Source of the DNA: an uncultured Marvinbryantia sp.
GTDB taxonomy: Bacteria > Bacillota > Clostridia > Lachnospirales > Lachnospiraceae
Reading direction: 5' to 3'
Assembly: GCF_905201705.1 (NCBI RefSeq)
Contig: NZ_CAJKOX010000023.1
Location: 1 to 64,000, forward strand
DNA: 64,000 nucleotides
A program made the position numbers and the translations under genes. The notes beneath the pieces are model-generated. The model ran no database searches. It was not told where the DNA came from and saw nothing but the letters and a program-made list of their open reading frames with translations. Positions 1 to 13,400 of the stretch are shown piece by piece; the first letter of the stretch is position 1, and every line of letters begins with the position of its first letter.

Positions 1-55
<55 letters not shown>

Positions 56-113
56 CCTATAGACACTCGGAGTCTGCCTTTTTTGGCATGTCTAATTTTA
101 TCAACTTTTTCAT

Positions 114-168
114 AAGAACCCGAAAAGCAGTGGTTTCACAGTGAAACTACGTTTTTCGGGTTCTTTTC
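114..168 (+). terminator. Long hairpin terminator upstream of the SARP gene
   Basis: The arms at 114-126 and 152-164 are complementary (AAGAACCCGAAAA against TTTTTCGGGTTCTT). A second inner dyad, GTTTCAC/GTGAAAC, sits at 133-139 and 141-147. A T-rich tail follows. This looks like a Rho-independent terminator closing a gene to the left of the window. The near-symmetric ends could let it work in both directions. Confidence 0.85.
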
Positions 169-201
169 TTAATGAACGAACAGTAACAAAGGGAAAAAGT
201 T

Positions 202-1392
202 ATGAAAGCTCTCAAATTACGGATATTAGGCGGTTTTCAGCTGGAATGTGACGGCAGGACGCTGGATGAAGAAAAACTCCATTCCAGGAAGCTTGTGTGT
301 TTGCTGGTATATCTGATCATGAACCGGGACAGGGCTGTGTCCCAGCAGCGACTGGTCGACACTTTTTGGGAAGACAATTCCAGAAAACCGGAGAATGCGC
401 TGAAAAATATGATTTACCGGCTCAGGAACAGCTTGCGGGAGCTGGGGGAAAGAGAATATATATGTACGCTCACTGGGGCTTACCAGTGGAATCCGCGGCT
501 GCCGGTGGAAACGGATTATGAACATTACGAAAAGCTTGTGAGGAAGCTTGCCAGGGCTGAAATGGGTTCAGACATGGAAAAACAGCTGTGCCGCGAAATA
601 CTGGAGAGCTATGGCGGAAATGTATCTCACAAGCTGGCGGACGAGGCATGGATGGTGCCGAAGGTGATGTTGTATCGCTCTACATATACGGAAACAGTAA
701 AAAAGCTGTGCCGGATTTATCAGAAAGAGGAAAACTGGAAAGAGATCGAGCTGCTTTGCAGCCGTGCTCTGACGGAGGATGCATCCGATGAGGAAATTCA
801 CTGTTATATGATGCGAAGCTTATACATGCAGGGAAAACGGGAGCTTGCATTTCATTATTATCAGAAAGCAAACCGATTAATATATGAAACGCTTGGGATC
901 TGGAATTCCAGTGCGCTCAGCCAGACGCTGCGGGAGCTGACGACCGGTCAGGAGCGCCGCATTTTGGATATGAGCGATTTTACAAAAAGTATCCGGGAAC
1001 AAAAGGCGACCAACGACGCTTTATTCTGCGATACGCATATGTTCCGGCAGCTGTACCAGATAGAGGCGCGGCGAAGCAAACGGATCGGCATTGTGGAATA
1101 TATGATGCTTCTGACGATAAGGAGGCAGGATCGCGCGCCGGGAACTCCATTCTCTAATCAGAGGCTGGAGGAAGATGCAGAAATTCTGGAAGAAATTATT
1201 TTTGATCTGTCGCAGAGCGGCGATGTGGTCTCGAAGCTTGGGCCTTTGCAATTCGGACTGATGCTTCTGGAACGTTCTTACGAGGAAAGCGTCGCGGTGG
1301 CAAGCAGCATACAGAAAAAATTCTGGGAAAATAAAAAAATGAACAAAGCAGAACTGATGTGTGAAATTGCAGAGCTTGATGTTCCCGGGTGA
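202..1392 (+). CDS. SARP/BTAD-family transcriptional regulator
   Basis: This is a 396-residue cytoplasmic regulator. Residues about 5-85 form an OmpR-like winged helix (LRILGGFQL start; WEDNSRKPENALKNMIYRLR recognition region). Residues about 90-235 are helical and match the bacterial transcriptional activator domain of SARP proteins. The last 130 residues have a strand pattern like a nucleotide-cyclase fold: GDVVSKLGPLQFGLML sits where a GGDEF signature would fall, but the catalytic residues are missing. It lies 64 bases upstream of the giant surface-protein gene on the same strand, so it is probably the local activator of that locus; this is an inference. The ribosome binding site (AAAGGGAAAAAG) is moderate. 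Confidence 0.85.
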   Translation: MKALKLRILGGFQLECDGRTLDEEKLHSRKLVCLLVYLIMNRDRAVSQQRLVDTFWEDNSRKPENALKNMIYRLRNSLRELGEREYICTLTGAYQWNPRLPVETDYEHYEKLVRKLARAEMGSDMEKQLCREILESYGGNVSHKLADEAWMVPKVMLYRSTYTETVKKLCRIYQKEENWKEIELLCSRALTEDASDEEIHCYMMRSLYMQGKRELAFHYYQKANRLIYETLGIWNSSALSQTLRELTTGQERRILDMSDFTKSIREQKATNDALFCDTHMFRQLYQIEARRSKRIGIVEYMMLLTIRRQDRAPGTPFSNQRLEEDAEILEEIIFDLSQSGDVVSKLGPLQFGLMLLERSYEESVAVASSIQKKFWENKKMNKAELMCEIAELDVPG

Positions 1393-1456
1393 AGCGCCGG
1401 GTGCAATTTGGTAAACAGCCAGAAGCTGATCATATAAAAAAACGGGAGGTAAAGGA

Positions 1457-4400
1457 ATGAATATCGGCAGAAAGCAAAACAGAATAAAAAGAATACTCGC
1501 TTTATTGCTGGCCGTAGTATTATGCACAGGCGATGTGACCGCTCCATTCGGCAGCCTTAGTGTGTATGCAGGCGAGGAGGCGGAGCCATCGACCGTTACG
1601 GAAGAAACGGCCGCACAGATGGAACCCCTGGCGGTGAGCGAGCCGGAAACGGCAGCGAAACAACCGGAGACGCAGCCGGAAACGCAGGCAGCGCCGGAGA
1701 CGCAGCCGGAAACGCAGGCAGCGCCGGAGACACAACCGGAAACGCAGGCGGCGCCGGAGACGCAGCCGGAAATACAGGCGGCGCCGGAGACACAGCCGGA
1801 AACACAGCCGGCGCCGGAGACACAGCCGGAAACACAGCCGGCACCGGAAACGCAGCCGGAGACACAACCGGAGACGCAGGCGGCACCGGAGACACAACCG
1901 GAGACACAGCCGGAAACACAATCGGAAACGCAGCCGGAATCGACCGGGGAGACACAGTCGGAGACGCAGGAGGAATCGACTGAAGAGAAGCAGACGGAAA
2001 GCCAGGAGCAGAAGGACGACCTGCCGGAGCATGAAGTGTCCGTGAAGCTGCACCTGGAACAGCGCTACGCGACAGCGGGACAGAAGGCAATTGTCTGTAA
2101 GGCAGAAGTAAAAGACGGGACTGCGCCGTATACGGTGTGCTTTACCGTTTCGCTGGACGGCGGGATCGTACACGAAGAGACGGTTACGGCGAAAAAAGCA
2201 GGTCAGATACAATTTATGTATATGCCTCAAAGCTTCGGCGTGCACGAGCTGAAGATCACAGTTACGGATGATTCCGGAAAGAAAGCGTCTGCAAAGGCAT
2301 CGCTTCCGGTATCGGTTCTTGAAGAAGAAAGCGCACAAGACTGGGCGGCGAGCGTCGCAAGCGTTACGCTGACCGGCGACTGGAGAAAGGATCTTCCGGC
2401 TATTGCAGCTACACAGCTGGGCTATGAGGAGAGCAGACGCAATTTTATAATTGATGACAACGGCGAACAGCAGGGCTACACACGCTATGGACATTGGTAC
2501 GGCATGATGTACGAAGAATGGTGCGCGATGTTTGTATCCTTCTGTCTGTATTATGCAGATATTCCGGCTGAATGGTTTCCGCGTGAGGCGGAGTGCGGCA
2601 GATGGAAAGCGCAGCTGGAAAACATCGGCGCGTACGAAGAGCGCGGCGGAGATTACGTTCCGCAGAAGGGCGATCTCGTTTTCTTCAACTATGACAGCGA
2701 CAGCACACCGGATCATATCGGAATCGTAGTGGAGACGGCGGAGAACCGGATCTTCGTAATTGCAGGAAATGAAAACAGATCCGTATTAAAAAGAGAATAC
2801 GGGTTAGCTGACAGCTCCATTGCGGGCTATGCCAATATGGAGCATATCATGGATCGCGCGGGCGTTCTGGAGAAATTTGAGCATACCGAAGAAACCGAAA
2901 GCGAAACCGGAGACGAAGGTGGAACTGAGAACAAAGGCGAAACCGGAAACGAAGGCGAAACGGAAACCGAGACTGCGGCAGAGCCGGAAAGTGTGATCGG
3001 CCGGAAGATTTATACAAATACGGATAGCGTCAATCTGCGCGAGCTGCCCGACGTTGCATCGGCAGCCGTGGGCAGGGTCGAAGCGGCAGGCACGGAGCTT
3101 GTCATTCTCGACGCGGCTTCAAACGGAGAAGAAACCTGGTATCAGATTACGTATGATGGGATCACGGCGTGGATACGCAGCGACCTGACGGAGCTGGGCG
3201 AGTCCGAGACAGAAAACACGCCGGAGAGTGAGTCGGAGACGGAAAACATGTCGGAGAGCGAGTCGGAGACGGAAGACACGCTGGAGAGTGAGTCAGAGAC
3301 AGAAGATATGTCGGAGAGCGGAGAACCGGAGGAAAACGGGACGGCCGCAGGAGAAGAAGCGCAGATCACGATCCATACGGAGCAGGAAAATGTAAAGGTA
3401 GGAGAAGAGATTACCTTTATCGCGGAAGTATACGGTCTGGAAAATGCGGCCTTTCAGTGGCAGTATTCTGAGGACGGCGAAAGCTGGGAGGATATTGAAG
3501 ACGAGACAGGCCTTTCCTATACGACGGTTGTGACCAATGACAACAGCAGCTATTACTACCGGCTGGCGGCACTTGCCGCCGCGCCGGAACCGAGCGGCAG
3601 CCAGGAGACAGCGGCCGCAGAGACGGCCTTCGCCGAAACAGCAGGTGCAGAGACGGCAGGCGTTGAAACAGCATCCGCAGAAGAAAATCAGGAGACGACA
3701 GACGCTCCTGGTTTGTTTGCTGTGCGAAAGGTGATGGCGGCAGAGGAAAAAAAGCCAGAGCAGACCGCACAGCAGATTTTTTCCAACGCGATGCAGATGC
3801 CGCTGGATACTATGCGCGCGGCAGGGCCGATCCATCTTAATCCAAAGAATACACCGGATAGGAATGCGGAGGATCAGATCGTTAAAGAGGCAGGTACGGT
3901 AAACGGCACAGGAACCGCCGACGACCCGATGCTGCATTTTGCGAAGGCTTTTGCGGCGGCGAAAGAAAATGGAAGTAATACGATTTATTTCTGGAACCCG
4001 TACGCGGAGTTCGTAGAAAACGGCAGCGCGGAGGTGAGCAACTTTACAGGCGCAGTCCTTGATGGCGAAGGAATTATTACGCTTGCCCAGTATACGACGA
4101 AGCACAATGGTTATCTGTTTGAGATCGCGAACAATGAGGAAGACTGGTCGCTGAGCAATATGACGCTGAGCGGAAGCTACCCCCTCATCGGTATGTTGGG
4201 AGGAAAGACCGCCCTTAACAATGTGGAAATGAACGGCGGGACGATATTCTTTGAGTATATCGAAAGTGAATTTCCGCAGAAACCGAGACTGACAGTAAGC
4301 AATATTCCGGAAGGCGATACCTATGTCGTTAAATTTGGTGAGTATACAGCTGACACAGCCATCGCGGCGTCCTCAAAGCACCGCGCGCCGCTGATCCGGC

Positions 4401-7400
4401 TGGAGGGTGAGAATGCCGGGGAGATGGCGAAGCAGATCGTGCTGGATAAGAGCCTCCAGAGGAAATACAAACTGATCTTCCGGAACAACACTGTATACGT
4501 GACGGAAAATAATGATTATCTATATGTATTTTTAAGCGCTGACCGCGGCTATGATGACGATGGAATTCTGGATGATATTGACGAGGAGGACGGACTGACT
4601 CCGTATACGCCGGTCAACACGATGGAAACGGCGGTAAAGATTCTCAGAGAAAATCCTGATCTTGGCGGCATCCGGGTGATCGGCAAAGCGCCGGAGGTCA
4701 CAGAAGAGACAGTCTGGGATCTGTCAGAGTTTGCCCAAGCCGGTAAAAACGCGGTGGAGCGCTGGAGTGGACAGTATATTGACAGCTCAGGTATAACCAG
4801 AACCATGAGCAGTTCCAGCCCTGTTATGTGCGACGGACCGGTAGCAGTGGTAACGGGAACGCTGACTCTGCAAAATATCAGTCTGACCGGAAAGAACGAT
4901 GCGACGCTGAAGGTGTCCGGAAGTCTTGTAATGGAAGCGGGGGCGTATCTTCAGGGAAACGAAAATAAAGCAAAGGATAATTCGGAAAACGAGTCTTGGA
5001 AGCCGGGCGGCGCCATCTATGCCGATGGAAATGCGGTCGTTACAGTGAAGAGCGGCGCATTCATTATAAATAATAGCGCCCAGGACGGAAGCTCGATTTA
5101 TGCCACGGGCAACGCACTTGTCACGGTGGAAAGCGGCGCGGACATTGTGACGGGGCAGAAGACGTATAAAGAGCGGAAAGACTACAGACCCGGGACACTT
5201 GACGAATTGCCGCGCGTAGGAAGCCTTATTTACGCAGACGGAAATGCGCAGGTCTCCTTCAGCGGAACGATATCCGGGACAAGCCCAATAATATCCGTTA
5301 GAGACTCAACAACAGACAATATGGCGATGTTTTACGCCCGTTCGGGCGCTGGGCTGACGCTTAACGGCGTCCAGATCACGGGTAACAGCAACTGGAGGTT
5401 CATCATCTGCACGGAGTCAGGCGGAAATGTGACGCTGGAGGCAGGAACCCAGATCAGCGGCAACACAGGCGCTGAGCGCATCATTAACATGGGCGGCATA
5501 ATTGGAAATCCCACCTATGGAGAAACCTCCGCCGGGGCGCTGAAGCTGAACGGAACGGCGGAAAACCTGGTAAAGATAGCAAATAACAGCGACAGCGGCT
5601 GCGCCGTTTATACACGCGGCAGCGTTACGGCGAGCTATGCGGAGATCACGGGCAACGAAAGCAGCGAAGAATATTCCGGCCTGTGTGCTGCGGGCGGATA
5701 CGGAGGCACGATAGAGCATTGTAAGATTAATAATAATACGTCGGATTACTATGCGGGCGTATATTTCGATCTGGGAAGCGGCTATCCGGTGACGATGACA
5801 GATACAGAGATCAGCGGGAATACAGTGAATGGAACGTCAGGCGGAAGCATTGCGGGATTGTGCCTGGGTAATTATAGTGATAAGAATAATACATCGTGGG
5901 TTCCCCGGATCAGGGTTCAAAACTGCACGATTAAAGAAAACGTGAATAATGCAGGCGGTTTTGCCGGACTTCGCGCGATCTCTTCGACGACTGGCACGGT
6001 GATCAGTGATACGAAAGTAACAGGAAATCAATCCACGGGCAACGCCGGTATAGATCTGTTTGGAGACGAACGGGCGGTGCTGGCACGGACAACGGTGGAA
6101 GAAAACAGCGGAGATGGAAAATCGGGCATTATCCTTTCGACTACTTCCATCGGTACGTTGAGCGCTATGCTGGCGCTGACCGGAGACTGCAGGATTTCGG
6201 AAGGACAGAAGGTATACTTTGGAAGCAACCGGCCGCTCCGTCTGCTCACACCGATAGAGCAGGAAAATAAGATATCCCTTGTACTGGGAGAAACAGCGGA
6301 TGCATCTTACTTTAGTGTGGGCCGGAGAGTGGTGGTTCCCTACGACGGTACGCTGTCACCGGCCGACATTGGTTACGACAGCGTGGAATTCCTGACGGAT
6401 GTTACCAGCGAGATCGAAAAGTTTGCGGGAGAAAATATGCCGCAGGATCCGTACCCCACTCAGCTGGCGGAGGACAGCCCGGATATCATTCTGGCAGAGC
6501 AGGGCATCTACCTGGACGGGGTGAACGGCGACGACGGCAGGACCGGTCTTACGCCCGGTACGGCGGTAAAGACCTTTGAAAAAGCAAAAGAAAAGCTAAT
6601 AGAAGCGCTTAAAGAAAATCCTGACTTTAATCCGGTAATCATCATCTGCGGTATGGTGACAGTCGACAATGCGGCCAATTGGTCTCTTGCCGATGTGACA
6701 GTGCCGGAGGGCTCACCGGAGCTGAAGCGGGAGACGCTGAGAGTGAAACGGTACAGCAGGGTGAACGATACGGCCCTGGTGACTGTGACAGCGGCGGGCA
6801 GTCTTACAGCAGATGGCATCCTGTGGGACGGCGCAGCCGATGAGATGATCTCTGAGCAAGGTAAGTACAGCGGGGGCGAGGCGATCATCCTTGTGAATAA
6901 CGGAGCGCTCACCTTGCAGAACTGCACGATGCTGGATAATGAATCGTATAATGGAAGCTCCAATCACACCGGCGGAGGAGCTCTGACAGCATCCGGAGGT
7001 ACGGTAAATCTTACGAACACGGAAATTCTGAATACGCAGAGCAGCAGAGGCGCACTGTATTTCAGGGGTAATGTTCAGGCCACGCTTGATGGCTGTACCA
7101 TCACAGGCAATGAGCGTCCCAGTTCGTCAACACCGGGGCAGACCTGGGCAAACGGCGGCGGTATCAGCGCTGAGAATGGCGCTGCTGTTACGGTAAAGGA
7201 TTCCGTTATAGAAGGCAATACGACGTCAGCGACTCATGGCGGACATGGAATCGCCGCGCTGAATGCTACCGTTACGCTCATCGGTACGGAAGAAGGCAAG
7301 TCGAAAACGCAGCCGCTGATCTATATGGGTGCAGGCGGCAAGCTGATACTGGGCGGCGCTCTTGCATCAACGGAGGAAGGAGAACCGCTGGAGATCTATC

Positions 7401-10400
7401 TGCGGGATACTGCTATCGGGCTTGCAGAGGAGCTTACAGAAACGACAAAATGCCTGCTGAGTCTGCACGGTGACTTCACCGGAAGGATCGTTGTGGAGTC
7501 CAATAAGGAAAAAACGGTGGAAGCGGGGCAGTATCTGGAGCAGTTTACACTGACGGAGGAAACAGCAAAGCTTGTTCCGGGACTTTCGGTAAAGGATAAG
7601 ACGGAAGATCCTGAACAGCACATCTGGGCAGATGGCCTCCATGTCTATCTGGACGGGCAAAACGGTAGCGACGAGAACAGCGGCTCCAGTCCGGAGAATG
7701 CGGTGAAGACCTTTGCGGCGGCAAAAGAAAGGCTTGCAAAGAGCAGTCCGGGGGCAAATATTGTGATCTGCGGACGGGTAGACATAAGCAGCCAGGAAAC
7801 ATGGTCGCTGACGGATGCGGACGGAAACTTCACGAATTCGGAAGGAGAGACCTGGCAGCCTGTTATACAGCGATACCGGGATTATTACAATGATGTTCTG
7901 GTGAAGGCTGTAAAAAACGGCGATCTGACCATGGAAAACCTGGTGCTGGACGGAAACAGTGACAGTGTCATCGAGAGTACAAAGCGAGATCCGGACGGGC
8001 TGATCTCCGGAGAGGAGGGAAGCAAAATCATCCTTGCTGCCGGAACCGTTCTGCGCAATCAGAAGGTTGAAAACACCTCCTACGATTCAGGCGCATTGTA
8101 TACGGAGGGCGAGGCAGAAATCCAGAAGGGCGCGCTGATCACTGACTGCAGTAACAAGGCACAGCCGATTATCATGGTACGGAAGGGCGGCAGTCTGAAG
8201 CTTTGCGGAGAGATTAAAAACTGTACAGTGGAATCGACGCACGCAATCGTGCTTGTGGGCAGCGATAGTCGAGATGTATCATATAAGGGTTCAGCTCTTC
8301 AGATAGAGGGCGCATATATTCATGACTGCACAGCCACACAGATCATATGTGTAAATGACAGATCCTGGTTTGCGGGCATGAAAGACACGGTAATTGAAAA
8401 GAATGACTGCGGAAAAACGGGATCGGTCGTATACCTCGACCTTGACAAAAATACCAACAAGCTTGAGATGACGATACAAAACTCGACGATCTGCGATAAC
8501 AAAGGAACGGGTGTTACGGTATACCTTTCGGATGCTGCGGACAGGCATTCGCTGACGCTGAACAATGTTATCATAACCGGAAATATAAATGAGAGCGCAA
8601 ATGGTGCCGCCAGAGGCTATCCGGGCGGCGGAGTCCGCATTGGAGACGGCGGTACGGTGAATATAACGGACTGTACGATTGAGTATAATGAGGCCAACAT
8701 AGGCGGCGGCGTTTATGTAGGTTCGACGACTGCACAGTTGAACATTTCCGGCGGCAGTATTTCGAACAACCGGAGCAAAGATGAGGGCGGCGGCATCTGC
8801 TTCCTGAGGACGCCAGATCGCGATTACTCGAAGTATGATGACGTTTCGGCCAGTCTGCAGGTTAAAAACGGAACAAAGATCTGCAATAATACCGCTAAGT
8901 CCGACGGCGATGCAGGCTACAGTTCTATCCCCAGCTTCAGCTACGCATACGGCGGCGGTATTTTTGCCATCTGCCCGAATGTTACCATCGAAGACAGCGT
9001 AGAGATCAGCGGAAACTTTGCTGCACTGGAAGGCGGCGGCGTCTACATTGATACATACCACTGCAGTTCGTCCGGCGAGGTGACGATTGACGCGCAGATT
9101 ACAGGCAATACGGCGAACAATGGCGCCGGCATTGCGGTAAACGGCTCGGACAGCTGCAAGGTTTTGCTCAACGGCGCAGTGACCGGAAACAAGACCCGCG
9201 AGGATAAGAATGGCTATACTACATGGACAAGACAGCAGCAGTCAGCCGGCGTTTCTGTGAAGGGAGGTCCCGTGGAGTGCCGAGCCGATATCAAAGACAA
9301 TGTGGGAAGCCGCGGAGTCTATGTGGGAGAAAACGGACATCTGACCTTTTCTGGCGGCGAGATTTCCGGCCATATGAACGGAGTCAAAGACGGGGAAGAA
9401 AAGGGAGGCGTCGTGGTCGTTGAAACGAACGGCATCCTGAATGGTGCCCTTGTGATGAAGGGAGGCGCCGTGGGCGTTGACCGGGGCGGCACCTTTGAGA
9501 TGACCGGAGGCAGGATTACAGGCAATGCAGTCGGCGCAGAGAGTTGTGTAATAAAGGGCGGCGCCATTTATGCCGGACAATTACTTAACAGCAACTACAG
9601 AAGTGATGATGCGAGCGTGATCATAAGCGGCGGTGAAATCACCGGAAACGCGGTGGAAGCGGCGGAGACGGTGACGCAAATAAGCGGCGGCGCTATCTGT
9701 GCCGATGGATACAGCAATCTGACGGTATCCGGGGGCGATATTTATGAGAATGCCCTGGGTAAAGCCGGACTCATACAGGGCGGCGGTATCTATGTATATG
9801 CCTGCGATGCTGATCTTACGATGACCGGCGGCGATATTTATCGAAACGCAGAGGGCGGAAAGATACAGGGCGGCGGCGTTCACCTGTATGGATATAGCAG
9901 CAGCTCAAACGGCGCCTGTGCGATAACGGGCGGAACTATCCGGGAGAATGGACAGACGGGTCTTTATGAGACAGATCAGGACAACATAGATAATGGTATT
10001 TACACGGTCAATGTAGGAGGCGGAGTCTATGTTGGGCGGGGCGTATCGCTTACCATCGGCGGGGACGCCGTCATCAGCCGGAATACGGCGCAGGCCGGCG
10101 GCGGGATTTACGCGGAGGCATCAGGAGCGCTGACGGTCGGCGGCAATGCCATTATTACGGAGAACGAAGCATACGAAGGAAACGGCGGCGGCGTCTATAC
10201 GCTGAAGCCGACAGAGGTGAACGGCAGTGCCGTCATCAGTGAAAACCGGGCGGCAAAAGACGGCGGCGGTATCTACTTTACGGATGATAATCGTAATTAT
10301 GGTGGTTATTGGGGAACCTCCGGAGCCTGGGAATCTATCCTGAACGGCGGCTATCTCCTGTATAATACAGCCGGCGGAAATGGCGGAGCGCTGTATCTGA

Positions 10401-13400
10401 AAAATGATGCAGATAAAGAATCCCAAAAAGGTTCTCTGGTGTATCAAAACCAGTATGTTTCCGTACATAACGCTTATATAGAAGGAAACAAGGCGGTGTA
10501 TGGACAGGGAATCTACTGCGATCAATTCCGCCATATCAGGCTGTACGGAAATCAGGCGGTGATCGAGGATGCGATTTATCTCCTGAGTACAGACTGTGAG
10601 ATCGAGCTTGCAGCCACCTGCCAGAACAGCAACACGTATCTGGTGGAGGTAAATGATGATAAACCGAAAGGCTTACTCTACGCAAATCGTCTGTTTCGGG
10701 TCAACAGTACGGTAGTGACGCCAACGAAGGGGAGTATCGAAACTGCAACACCGGCGCTTCGATGGTTCACAGTAAAGAACGCATCCTATATCCTGATGGC
10801 AGGCAGCGACACCTGGAATGGTAAGGATATGGATATCGTACTGGGACGGTGTGTCTTTATCGACAGCGTAACGGGCTCGGATGATTTTGTGTTCAATAAA
10901 ACGGGCGATCATACAGGCGTCAACCCCGACAAGGCGGTGAAGACATTTAAGGCTGCAAAACAATTACTGGGATCTGATCCGGGTGTGATCTACGTATCCG
11001 GTCCGGTCCAGGTAGAAGGCACGGAAACATGGGAGCTGTATTCGTCGAACCAGTCGATCCGCCGGTATACCGGTTTTGCTATCGGCGCCAAGGATGTGTA
11101 TCCCGTATATGAGGGCAACTTGGTGGAAGTGAAAGAGGGCGGAAATCTGACGCTGAGCAGATATATAACGATCGACGGCGGCAGCGAGTACCTCGATCAG
11201 GCTGTTGAGGGATGCATCATAAAGGTAGAAGGCGGCGGTACGCTGACTGCAAACAGCAGTACGAATTTACAGAATAACACCACCACCGGCAGTGGCGGCG
11301 CGATGCGCATTGAAGATGGCGGAACGGCTGTACTGAATGGCAGTAAGATCACCAATACGGTGGCAGAACAGCAGGGCAACGCCATCTATCAGGACGGTAA
11401 GCTGGTTTTGACGGGAAGTCCCACCATTAATGGCGATATCTATCTCGGAGAGGTGCAGAAGGATGAAAACGGAGAACCGCTGGCGAAGCCGGAGGAGGAC
11501 GTCATTCAGATAAAAACCTACTTTAGTCCGAAGAGTAAGATTGAAATTTCCCTGGGCGACGCCTACTATACGCGTCCGGTAGTCATTTACCAGGATGGTA
11601 AGGATGCGCCTGAGACAGACAAGGCGGGCAGCACCTTCGTGATGGCGGAAAATGTGGCGGCGATGTATGCGCTGGCAAACCGCAATGACCGTACCGAAGA
11701 TGATGAAGATAAGGATACGCTGGAGCTTACACAGCCTCTGGTGGTCTATATCGACGGAGTAAACGGAAAGGATGACTGGGGATTCGGCGATGCGGCATAT
11801 ATGGACGGCGATACGCCGGATACGGCGGTTAAAACGCTGAAGCGCGCCTATCAGCTTTTGGCGGAGCGCGGAGCCGCCACGCTGTTCGTCGTAAATACGG
11901 TGACGATTGAGAGTGCCGATATCACGATCACAAGCAGAAGCTATACGGATACTGATGGGAACGTAATTACGATTCCGGAGGATAAGGTTCCGGGAGGCGT
12001 GGCTATCCGGCGGTATTCTCAGCCGTACGCATGGGAGGAGGTTACGAAGGAACTCAAAGACAAATATGGAGATACCTATCTGGGCGGTTACACGGCGATA
12101 AGTAACGTAAACGAGCTGTTTGTTGTGAAAGACGGCGGCGCTCTGACGGTCGGCGATAAGCTGACGGTAAACGGACACAGCCTGGCATTTCCGTCGGCAA
12201 ATCCCAGATACAATGCGCCGGCAGTGAAGGGCGCAGCTCTGGTCCGGGTGGACGGCGGAAGCCTGACGCTGAAAGAGGATGCGCTTCTGACAAGAAACAG
12301 CAGTGTTGGAAACGGCGGCGCGGTGTATGTAAACGGCGGCGCGGTAACGATGTATGAGGCAAGCATTACAAATACCTCCGCTGTAAATGGCGGTGCGGTG
12401 TATGCAGGCACAGGAAGCGTCGTTATGCCGAAGGAGAATATTACCAGAAAATTCCAAAGCGTCCGGGCGGAAGAGAACGGCGGAGCTATCTATATTGCAG
12501 AAGGCGCCAGCGCTGAGCTGTACGCCGGAACGGAAATTTCCAATGCGTCCGCAAAGGAAGGAAGCGCAGTTTATCAGGGCGGCAGCTTCTCGGTGGAAGG
12601 CCAGATGAACGTGTCGGGTGAGGTTTACCTGAAAACGGATCATTATATCGACGTGAACAGCGGCGGTTTCCTAAATAATGGAAGCTGGATCATCGACCCG
12701 GAAAACCCGTACGAGGGAAGAGACATCGCGCTGTATGCGGATGGGATGGAAAAGCCGAACGATAAAGAGAAGGCAAAATTCCCGCTGGTGGACGAGGTGG
12801 CGCGCTTCTATTATCTCAATAATGAGGACGAAAGCCTTATAGAGAATGGCCCCAGAAGAGCAAATATGCTGGAGCTGCAGCTGCCGCATTTTGTTTATAT
12901 CGACGGCGTGAACGGCAGCGACGAATACGATGATAAACGCACGGAGCTGACGATCGGCTCAACGCCGGAGACGGCGGTGAAGACGCTGAAAAAGGCGTAT
13001 GAGCTGCTGAAGGAAAGAAATTGTCCGAGACTGTATGTGGTAGATACCGTAACAATCAACACGAGTATCCTCCTGTCAGAATTAAGGTACGCGGGAAGTG
13101 ACGGAGCCGTAGAGCTTGACAAGGAAGCGGAGATCATGCGCTACAGCAAGCCTGATGCGGCAGCGGAGCTGACCGGTTTCAACCGGGAAAGCAATATAAA
13201 CGCGCTGTTTAAGATCGCAGAAAACGGAAACCTGACACTGCGGTCCATGGTGATCGACGGACACAGCACCGGGCAGGGCGGAAATAAGAGGACGACGGCT
13301 CCGGCAGTGGAGGCGCAGGCGCCGCTGATCGAAAATGCCGGCACTCTGCGGATCGCGAGCGGAACGGTGCTGCGGAACAATAACAATGCAATGGAAAACG

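Noticed and set aside
1520..2716. Long minus-strand open frame opposite the PETQ region
   Set aside because: It is Arg/Leu/Cys-rich with no ribosome site and mirrors the repeats of the giant gene; an antisense shadow.
11267..12643. 458-codon minus-strand open frame inside the giant gene
   Set aside because: Composition is low-complexity and it lies wholly opposite a well-supported coding frame with beta-helix periodicity.
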